A DNA stretch of 6,328 nucleotides, taken from contig JAAXVX010000088.1 in the NCBI GenBank assembly GCA_013335275.1, positions 1 to 6,328 on the forward strand, written 5' to 3'. Under the pieces are notes generated by a model. That model saw only the letters and a list, made by a program, of their open reading frames with translations. It was not told the DNA's origin and made no database searches. The stretch comes from Bacteroidales bacterium. Its GTDB lineage: Bacteria; Bacteroidota; Bacteroidia; Bacteroidales; UBA932. Shown here one piece after another: positions 1 through 5,116 of this stretch (the first letter of the stretch is position 1; each line of letters starts with the position of its first letter). The translations under genes were made by a program, and so were the position numbers.

Positions 1-89
1 AACCCCGAAAGCAGGTCTATGAGCTTATTGTTTACCCCGTATATGTCAACAGGATCTATCTCGTCCAGTGTTATTGTCTTTTCAATCAT
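1..89 (-). CDS. phoH: PhoH-like ATPase, N-terminal fragment (runs off window at position 1)
   Basis: The minus strand read from an ATG at 87-89 gives 29 uninterrupted codons to the window edge. The peptide begins MIEKTITLDEID and continues PVDIYGVNN, then a leucine-rich LIDLLSG. This matches, from memory, the N-terminus of Bacteroidota PhoH-family proteins (IEK-x-I-x-LEDIDPV-x-YGVNN). Those are cytoplasmic P-loop ATPases of about 320 residues related to the ATPase part of PhoH/YbeZ and linked to RNA metabolism and phosphate-starvation regulons. The Walker motifs would lie outside the window, so the ATPase assignment rests on the N-terminal signature only. The start codon sits inside the last codons of the upstream capA-like gene (8-nt overlap, different frame), which implies co-transcription and perhaps translational coupling. 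The fragment is cut by the window edge, and nothing visible suggests it is broken. Confidence 0.72.
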   Translation of the reverse strand, partial: MIEKTITLDEIDPVDIYGVNNKLIDLLSG

Positions 90-1167
90 TTTTTACTTTC
101 AGATATTGATTCTTCATTTTTTTATAGTCATCCCTGTTGTGAAGCTTATGAGGTTTATCTATGTAGTCCTCAACAGGAATAATGCTGAAATTCTTTTCAA
201 GAGTTCCCGGTCTGGTGGTCCAAATATACTCAAATTTTGGAGCCAGCATCCTGCATTCGCCAAGCCAGTTTTTTACCAGATCTATCCGGAAAATCATGCC
301 AATTCTGGTGTAAACGGCTGTCATATTTGATATTGCATTCCCGAGAGAATAAACGGTAACCCCGTTTACTTCGCCCGAAAGTTCTCTGCGGATATCCACA
401 TCCTGAGTAACATGAGGGTGTGAGCCAATGATAATATTTACTCCTTGTCTGTTGAAAAGTTTTGCCCAATTCTCCTGCTCTCCGGAATGAGACAGAACAT
501 ATTCAGTCCCCCAGTGCAAACATGCAATAATGAAATCGGGATCTTTTGTCTTTGCCCGCGCAATATCTTTTTTTACAACATTGCTGTCCAGAAGTTTTAC
601 TACATACGGGTCAGGGACAGGAATGCCATTTGTTGCATAAGTGTAGTTGAGAAAGGCAATCCGGAATCCTTTCAGCTCAACTATAAGCGGGTTGCGCTCG
701 TTTTCCTCTTTTTGGTTTCGGTAAATACCCGTATATAAAACTTTGAGACTGTCGTAAAGAGAGATGCTTCCCTCTATTCCCCTTTTTCCTTTGTCGCATG
801 TGTGGTTATTTGCCGCAAGGAAAAGATCGATGCCGTTTTTTTTGCTGTCCGATAACAGCGATGCCGGAGAGGAAAAGTTTGGGTAGCCCGAATAAGGTGC
901 AGGGGCAAAGGTTGTCTCCATATTTGCGACTCTCAGGTCTGCTTTGCCGAATCGGGACTGAAGGTGTTTGAAATAAGTGCTGTAATCGTATGTGCCGGAG
1001 TTTTGTTTTCCCCTGCCCTTTTTTTGAGCTGCATCAAGTTGAGCCTGATGTTGCATAATGTCGCCAAGGAAAAGGATTTTAAGAGTATCTCCTCCGGGCT
1101 GAAAATGAGAAGTTGCAAGAGTGTGCAGTAATATAAAGGAGATGAGCTTCATTGACCAAATATACAT
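82..1167 (-). CDS. CapA-family metallophosphatase-like exported protein
   Basis: A 361-residue protein of the CapA/PgsA family (poly-gamma-glutamate capsule protein fold, calcineurin-like metallophosphoesterase superfamily). The family motifs appear in order: FLGDIM (33-38), NMETTF (82-87), AANNHTCDKG (118-127), CLHWGTEY (216-223), GSHPHVTQ (248-255) and SLGNAIS (274-280). The Asp, Glu, Asn and His residues in these motifs are the expected metal-site ligands. The N-terminus has a lysine followed by a hydrophobic stretch (about residues 8-20), consistent with a signal peptide and a periplasmic or envelope location. The start could be codon 1 (1167) or the second ATG at 1152. Codon 1 has the A-rich upstream sequence typical of Bacteroidota starts, while codon 6 begins a more canonical signal peptide. 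No capB/capC/capD-type genes are in view, so capsule synthesis cannot be claimed. In Bacteroidota many such proteins stand alone and their substrate is unknown. The gene overlaps the following phoH start by 8 nt. Confidence 0.9.
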   Translation of the reverse strand: MYIWSMKLISFILLHTLATSHFQPGGDTLKILFLGDIMQHQAQLDAAQKKGRGKQNSGTYDYSTYFKHLQSRFGKADLRVANMETTFAPAPYSGYPNFSSPASLLSDSKKNGIDLFLAANNHTCDKGKRGIEGSISLYDSLKVLYTGIYRNQKEENERNPLIVELKGFRIAFLNYTYATNGIPVPDPYVVKLLDSNVVKKDIARAKTKDPDFIIACLHWGTEYVLSHSGEQENWAKLFNRQGVNIIIGSHPHVTQDVDIRRELSGEVNGVTVYSLGNAISNMTAVYTRIGMIFRIDLVKNWLGECRMLAPKFEYIWTTRPGTLEKNFSIIPVEDYIDKPHKLHNRDDYKKMKNQYLKVKND

Positions 1168-1185
1168 TTAATTTTTTTCGGTGTC

Positions 1186-1214
1186 CAAAATTACTTATTT
1201 TTGTAAGATACAAA
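1186..1214 (-). promoter_or_regulatory. Candidate Bacteroidota-type promoter for the capA-like/phoH unit
   Basis: On the minus strand a TTTG (plus coordinates 1211-1214) is followed after exactly 17 nt by TAATTTTG (1186-1193). This fits the Bacteroidota primary-sigma consensus of a -33 TTTG and a -7 TAnnTTTG. Transcription would begin near 1180, leaving a leader of about 13 nt before the ATG at 1167, or about 28 nt before the alternative ATG at 1152. A second TAnnTTTG match (1157-1164) overlaps the start codon region and is probably chance in AT-rich DNA. The call comes from motif inspection only. Confidence 0.55.
1196..1203 (+). promoter_or_regulatory. Candidate -7 element for the SPOR-gcvT cluster
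   Basis: TATTTTTG matches the Bacteroidota -7 consensus TAnnTTTG and would place transcription initiation about 28 nt before the ATG at 1236. No good TTTG -33 element lies 17-23 nt upstream, where only a T-run (about 1172-1178) is present, so the promoter is weakly supported. The site falls inside the spacer of the opposing minus-strand promoter, so the two would compete for polymerase. Confidence 0.4.
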
Positions 1215-1235
1215 TGGTCTAAAGTCTAATAAATT

Positions 1236-1904
1236 ATGAGAAGGTTTAAATCGATAATTGTCTTTTTGGCAGCGGTTCTCCTCCTGTCCGGATGTGACTG
1301 GCTGCGGTCCACTCTGGGTATGCCCACATCTCATGATTTAGCCAAGATTGAGACCGAAATCCGGATGAGGCGTGTTGCCGATAGTCTTAACGCTCTCATT
1401 AAAGACACATTAATTGTTGACTCTCTTAAAATCAGAGACTCTTTGCCCGATTCAACCTCAGTATCTCAAATCAATAAAGATTCTATTGAAAAGAAGATAA
1501 CTCAGCCACAGCAGCAAAAAAGCGTACCGATACCTGTGACCGTGAAGTCAAATACAACATCAGGCAAACAGGCAACGGCTACAATGAATAATCAGGCAGT
1601 AAAACCGGCATCAACTGTTGTAAATACGACCAAGATTGCTCCGTCTCAGATAACCGCACGGTTTTATGTGATAGTAGGGAGTTTTAAGGATGAAAGCAAT
1701 GTCGCAAAAATGGACGGATACCTTTCGAAAAACGGATACAAGCCTATTCACCTGAATTTTAAAAACGGGTACAAGGTTGTTGCATCCGGGGCGTTTGCAA
1801 ATGCAAATGAGGCTTATGGCGCAATGAGGAAACTGCTCGAACTGGATTTTAGCCCCGAGGATGTTTGGGTGTACGACACAAATCAGAAATTACATATCAA
1901 TTAA
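1236..1904 (+). CDS. SPOR-domain lipoprotein
   Basis: A 222-residue lipoprotein. The N-terminus (MRRFKS, then a hydrophobic run) ends in the lipobox LLSGC, with Cys20 as the predicted lipidated residue. Residues 35-70 are charged and helix-prone. Residues about 75-140 are a low-complexity Ser/Thr/Gln/Pro/Lys linker typical of wall-spanning tethers. Residues about 141-219 form a SPOR domain, beginning with the characteristic aromatic/valine strand RFYVIVGSF, then a helix with spaced residues, then GYKVVASGAF. SPOR domains bind peptidoglycan glycan strands stripped of stem peptides, often at the division site, so the likely role is peptidoglycan association or cell division and the partner is unknown. 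Asp follows the lipidated Cys. This is a retention signal in Escherichia coli, but its meaning in Bacteroidota is uncertain. The start is fixed by the signal sequence, and the ATG has an AT-rich upstream region without a Shine-Dalgarno motif. gcvT starts 6 nt after its stop. Confidence 0.9.
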   Translation: MRRFKSIIVFLAAVLLLSGCDWLRSTLGMPTSHDLAKIETEIRMRRVADSLNALIKDTLIVDSLKIRDSLPDSTSVSQINKDSIEKKITQPQQQKSVPIPVTVKSNTTSGKQATATMNNQAVKPASTVVNTTKIAPSQITARFYVIVGSFKDESNVAKMDGYLSKNGYKPIHLNFKNGYKVVASGAFANANEAYGAMRKLLELDFSPEDVWVYDTNQKLHIN

Positions 1905-1910
1905 TAAATC

Positions 1911-3017
1911 ATGAAGAATACTGCCTTTACAGAGAAGCACATTGCTCTCGGAGCCAAAATGGTTCCATTTGCCGGTTATAACATGCCGGTAGAATATTAC
2001 GGAATTAATGAAGAACACAACAACGTAAGAACCAAGATAGGTGTTTTTGATGTGTCCCATATGGGCGAAATTTGGGTTAAAGGGCCTAATGCTCTTCCAT
2101 TTATTCAGTACACAACCTCAAACGATGCGTCTGTTCTTGTTCCGGGCAAGGTTCAGTATTCCTGCTTTCCCAACGGAAAGGGCGGAATTGTAGATGACCT
2201 TCTGGTTTACTGCATCGATTCACTCACATATCTGCTTGTTGTAAATGCATCAAACGTAGATAAGGATTATGCCCATCTGGCGGCTATTGCTCCAAAATTC
2301 GGTATCACTCCGGGCAAAGAACTCTACAATGCATCGGATGAAATTTGCCAGCTTGCAGTACAGGGGCCTCTTGCTCTCAAAGCAATGCAAAAAATATGTG
2401 ACAGGAAAGTTGAGGATATGGAATATTATACATTCCAAAAACTTACAATTGCTGGGATAAAAGACGCAATCTTCTCTACTACAGGTTATACCGGTTCGGG
2501 CGGATGTGAAATTTATGTGGCAAACGAAGATGCCGACAAACTCTGGAAAGCTGTTTTTGAGGCAGGAAAAGAGTTTGGAATTACAGCAGTTGGCCTGGGC
2601 GCAAGAGATACACTCCGTCTTGAAATGGGATTCTGTCTTTATGGAAACGACATTGATGATACAACTTCACCAATGGAAGCAGGATTGGGATGGATTACAA
2701 AATTCAGCGAAGCAAAGGGCGACTTTATAGATAAAGCGCTGTATCTTAAACAAAAAGCCGAAGGAGTTTCGAAAAAACTCGTAGGATTTGAAATGGTAGA
2801 CAGAGGAATTCCAAGACACGGATATGAAGTATGTGACGCGAACGGCACAGTAATTGGTATAGTAACTTCGGGCACAATGGGACCTTCAGTTAAAAAAGCC
2901 GTTGGAATGGCATATGTTGCCGCTCCTTTATACAAATTGGACAGCGAGATTTATATCAAGGTGAGGGAAAAACTTCTCAAGGCAAAAGTAGTTAAGACAC
3001 CTTTTTACAAACAATAA
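1911..3017 (+). CDS. gcvT: Aminomethyltransferase (glycine cleavage system T protein)
   Basis: At 368 residues this is full length for bacterial GcvT. The enzyme takes the aminomethyl group held on lipoylated H protein and, with tetrahydrofolate, yields 5,10-methylene-THF and ammonia in the cytoplasm. Visible family features include the N-terminal [25 protein letters not shown] (46-54), the folate-site [10 protein letters not shown] (91-100, with the catalytic Asp at 95 or 96), LAVQGP (148-153), TGYTGSGG (191-198), [20 protein letters not shown] (228-247) and SPMEAGLGW (253-261). The C-terminal beta-barrel region carries GIPRHGYEV and [25 protein letters not shown] has Ser where E. coli has Glu; small residues there are, from memory, common in Bacteroidota and not a defect. 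gcvH and gcvP are not in the window, so the cleavage system is split. The next gene starts 7 nt downstream. Confidence 0.97.
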   Translation: MKNTAFTEKHIALGAKMVPFAGYNMPVEYYGINEEHNNVRTKIGVFDVSHMGEIWVKGPNALPFIQYTTSNDASVLVPGKVQYSCFPNGKGGIVDDLLVYCIDSLTYLLVVNASNVDKDYAHLAAIAPKFGITPGKELYNASDEICQLAVQGPLALKAMQKICDRKVEDMEYYTFQKLTIAGIKDAIFSTTGYTGSGGCEIYVANEDADKLWKAVFEAGKEFGITAVGLGARDTLRLEMGFCLYGNDIDDTTSPMEAGLGWITKFSEAKGDFIDKALYLKQKAEGVSKKLVGFEMVDRGIPRHGYEVCDANGTVIGIVTSGTMGPSVKKAVGMAYVAAPLYKLDSEIYIKVREKLLKAKVVKTPFYKQ

Positions 3018-3024
3018 GCTAAAG

Positions 3025-3360
3025 ATGGCCAACGAACTTAACTGGGCAGACGAATTAACCTGCGCAGTAACTGTATGTGACAGAGAGGGTGTTGTAATTT
3101 ACCAAAATGCAAAGGCCCGCCATACTTTTGAAAAATACGGTGACCTGATAGGTAAAAATCTTAAAGATTGTCACGGCGAAAAATCCTGGATTAAAATACA
3201 GGAGCTCATGAAATCGGAAAAGACAAACACCTACACCATTGAAAAAGCAGGCGTGAAAAAGCTGATTTATCAGTCTCCATGGTTTGTAGAAGGAGCTGTT
3301 AAGGGAATGGTTGAATTTTCGATAGAACTCCCGGCAGAGATGCCCCATTTTATAAGATAA
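3025..3360 (+). CDS. Small stand-alone PAS-domain protein
   Basis: A 111-residue cytoplasmic protein made almost wholly of one PAS fold. Residues 14-30 (AVTVCDREGVVIYQNAK) are the opening strands and turn. FEKYGDLIGKNLKDCH (35-50) is the PAS 'GK-x-LxDCH' segment. TIEKAGVKKLIYQSPWF (71-87) and GMVEFSIELPAEMPHFIR (94-111) are the final strands. There is no signal peptide, membrane segment, kinase, cyclase or DNA-binding domain. It resembles a family of single-domain PAS proteins, and the C-terminal PAS of some DUF438-type proteins, known to me by the ending P-x-x-MPHF-x-R. The ligand is unknown. Cys13, Cys18 and the Cys49-His50 pair are candidate functional residues, but no CXXCH haem motif exists. 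It lies 7 nt after gcvT and 12 nt before the VOC gene, so it is probably co-expressed with both. A role as a small-molecule or redox sensor or binding protein is inference. Confidence 0.8.
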   Translation: MANELNWADELTCAVTVCDREGVVIYQNAKARHTFEKYGDLIGKNLKDCHGEKSWIKIQELMKSEKTNTYTIEKAGVKKLIYQSPWFVEGAVKGMVEFSIELPAEMPHFIR

Positions 3361-3372
3361 AAATTAATATAA

Positions 3373-3744
3373 ATGGCAAAATTCCGATTCGTTCACAACA
3401 ACATTAATGTTCTTGACCTCAAAAAGAGCTTGTATTTTTACAACGAAGCACTCGGCCTTTCGGAGGTGAGAAGAATCGCTCCTGAGGATGGTTCATTCGT
3501 TATTGTTTACCTTTCGGACGGGTCTTCCGAACATCAGCTTGAACTTACATGGCTGAGAGATTGGGAAAGACCGTACAATTTGGGAGACAACGAATTCCAT
3601 CTTGCTTTTCGTACAGATGACTACGAGGCAGCACATAAGAAACATGCCGAAATGGGATGTATCTGCTATGAAAATCCTAAGATGGGGATCTATTTTATAA
3701 ACGATCCCGACGGCTACTGGCTCGAGGTATTACCAACAAGATAA
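3373..3744 (+). CDS. VOC-family metalloenzyme, glyoxalase I-like
   Basis: A 123-residue single-module vicinal-oxygen-chelate protein with two beta-alpha-beta-beta-beta repeats. The four metal ligands expected from glyoxalase I align with His8 (FVHNN), Glu57 (QLELTW), His76 (FHLAF) and Glu118 (WLEVLP). Other family marks are DLKKSLYFYNEALGL (15-29), ELTW followed by YNLGDNEFHLAF, and INDPDGYWLEV (109-119). Length and motifs are close to E. coli GloA, which converts the methylglyoxal-glutathione hemithioacetal to S-lactoylglutathione. Many Bacteroidota lack a clear glutathione pathway, so the physiological thiol or substrate is uncertain and I give no symbol. It is cytoplasmic, with no signal peptide. 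It is followed after 2 nt by the M28 peptidase gene, indicating co-transcription. Methylglyoxal or another reactive 2-oxoaldehyde is the most plausible substrate class, by inference. Confidence 0.87.
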   Translation: MAKFRFVHNNINVLDLKKSLYFYNEALGLSEVRRIAPEDGSFVIVYLSDGSSEHQLELTWLRDWERPYNLGDNEFHLAFRTDDYEAAHKKHAEMGCICYENPKMGIYFINDPDGYWLEVLPTR

Positions 3745-3746
3745 AG

Positions 3747-5078
3747 ATGTACAGAAAATTTTACTATGTGATAGCTCTGCTGCTGATAATGCCGGCAGGG
3801 CTTTTCTCTCAGAATAGCATTGGGAGCGAATTAAAGGCCCATGTTGTTGCCCTTACGGCCGATTCACTATTGGGAAGAGGAGCGGGAACCAGGGGAGAAA
3901 AGGAAGCGGGAACATATATTGAAAAGACTTTTGCCCAGGCGGGGCTCACCTTGCTCTATCCGGCCCCCGGTCAGGATTTCTCTTTTGTGTCCGATACCGG
4001 AGATACGATGCATTCAAACAACATTGTAGGAATAGTTGAAGGATACGACAAGGATCTTAAAAACGAGTACATTCTCATTGGCGCACACTACGACCATCTT
4101 GGTTATACGAGAATGAACATAAATGGTAAAGACTCGCTGCAGATTTTCAGCGGGGCCGATGACAATGCATCCGGGGTGGCTGTTATGCTTGAGCTGGCTA
4201 AAATGGTAAAAGCGCAGGCATTCAAATTTCGCCGTTCGGTTCTTTTCGTTGCTTTCGGAGCAGAGGAGAGAGGAATGCTGGGTTCGTGGTATTTTGTGAA
4301 CAGAGGATTTTCCCCTTCGGATAAAATCTCTCTTATGATAAACCTTGATATGATAGGGCACGGACAAACCGGAGACAATGTTTCGGCTTATACGATAACC
4401 CCTCATGTTGAACTTACAACTCTTTTGAAGGATGTTGCAGACATGCCGCTTATGCTTTCGCCAAAGATACATTCTACAAATTATTTCCCGAGCGACCATC
4501 AGATTTTTGTTGCAAAAGGAATACCCTCGGCACTAATCACTACAGGCCTTCACCGCGACTATCATACAAGCCGCGATATAGCCTCCGACCTGGACTATGC
4601 TTCAATGGAGATGATTGCAAATTATTCCCTTAACCTTGCAATGGAAGCTGCCAATATGAGCAGGCCGCTTTCAAGAACAGCTTTTGCCGCAAAGGATACA
4701 ACTGTACAATCAATATCAAAACCGGCTGCACTTCAAAACGACACAAAAATCTATGCATCAACCGAGGTTGAGAGAAGTGCCTTGTTCCTTCACGGAGGCG
4801 AGCAACAATTTCTCGACAGGTGGGTTTACAAATATCTGAAATTTCCTCAGAGTGCAATTGATGAAGGAATTCAGGGAAGAGTTATTGTTGAGTTTGTGAT
4901 TGAGAAGAACGGAGAGGTTTCCAATGTAACAGTTGTTAAATCTTTGGACGACCGCCTTGACGATGAAGCAGTAAAAGTAGTTGCCGCATCGCCCAAATGG
5001 AGAGCAGCAACTATCGGAGGTTCTCCGGTGCGGGTTAAAATGGCGGTGCCGGTTGAATTTAGACTCAAAAGACAGTAA
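3747..5078 (+). CDS. Exported M28 zinc peptidase fused to a TonB C-terminal domain
   Basis: A 443-residue protein. Residues 1-21 form a signal peptide (MYRKF, a hydrophobic run, then LFSQ) without a lipobox, so the mature protein is predicted to be periplasmic or secreted. Residues about 28-300 are an M28 aminopeptidase domain with all expected metal-site residues: His114 (GAHYDH), Asp138 (GADDNASG), Glu173-Glu174 (AEERG, catalytic base and ligand), Asp201 (NLDMIG) and His273 (DYHTSRD). It should therefore be catalytically competent, probably releasing N-terminal residues from peptides. After a linker (about 301-345), residues about 350-440 form a TonB C-terminal-type domain, with FPQSAIDEGIQGRVIVEFVI, NGEVSNVTVVKSL, LDDEAVKVVAASPKW and VPVEFRL. 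TonB C-terminal domains normally contact TonB boxes of outer-membrane receptors. Here there is no internal membrane anchor beyond the signal peptide and no proline-rich spacer, so energy transduction is unlikely and binding or targeting is more plausible. It is the last gene of the tight cluster, with leuS 38 nt downstream. Confidence 0.92.
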   Translation: MYRKFYYVIALLLIMPAGLFSQNSIGSELKAHVVALTADSLLGRGAGTRGEKEAGTYIEKTFAQAGLTLLYPAPGQDFSFVSDTGDTMHSNNIVGIVEGYDKDLKNEYILIGAHYDHLGYTRMNINGKDSLQIFSGADDNASGVAVMLELAKMVKAQAFKFRRSVLFVAFGAEERGMLGSWYFVNRGFSPSDKISLMINLDMIGHGQTGDNVSAYTITPHVELTTLLKDVADMPLMLSPKIHSTNYFPSDHQIFVAKGIPSALITTGLHRDYHTSRDIASDLDYASMEMIANYSLNLAMEAANMSRPLSRTAFAAKDTTVQSISKPAALQNDTKIYASTEVERSALFLHGGEQQFLDRWVYKYLKFPQSAIDEGIQGRVIVEFVIEKNGEVSNVTVVKSLDDRLDDEAVKVVAASPKWRAATIGGSPVRVKMAVPVEFRLKRQ

Positions 5079-5085
5079 ATTTTAT

Positions 5086-5093
5086 TACTTTTG
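5086..5093 (+). promoter_or_regulatory. Candidate -7 element for leuS
   Basis: TACTTTTG in the 38-nt gap matches the Bacteroidota TAnnTTTG -7 consensus and would start transcription near 5100, about 17 nt before the leuS ATG. No convincing TTTG is found 17-23 nt upstream; the nearest TTG (5053-5055) is 30 nt away, inside the peptidase gene. leuS may therefore have its own promoter, read through from the cluster, or both. No T-box or leader-peptide structure is possible in so short a leader. Confidence 0.4.
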
Positions 5094-5116
5094 CCGTTTG
5101 AAACAACAGACGCAAA

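Noticed and set aside
19..330. Plus-strand open frame of 103 codons
   Set aside because: It is antisense to the well-supported capA-like gene and phoH start, and the product has no recognisable motifs beyond a chance hydrophobic stretch.
1510..1640. Possible repeat or recombination in the SPOR lipoprotein linker
   Set aside because: The region is low-complexity Ser/Thr/Gln/Lys coding sequence with no true tandem unit, typical of a periplasmic linker.
4014..4499. Minus-strand open frame of 161 codons
   Set aside because: It lies wholly opposite the M28 catalytic domain, whose motifs are intact. The product is rich in His, Arg, Cys and Ser in the pattern of an antisense shadow.
5079..5116. 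Possible rho-independent terminator after the M28 gene
   Set aside because: The T-rich stretch has no preceding GC-rich hairpin, and it is better explained as an AT-rich promoter region for leuS.
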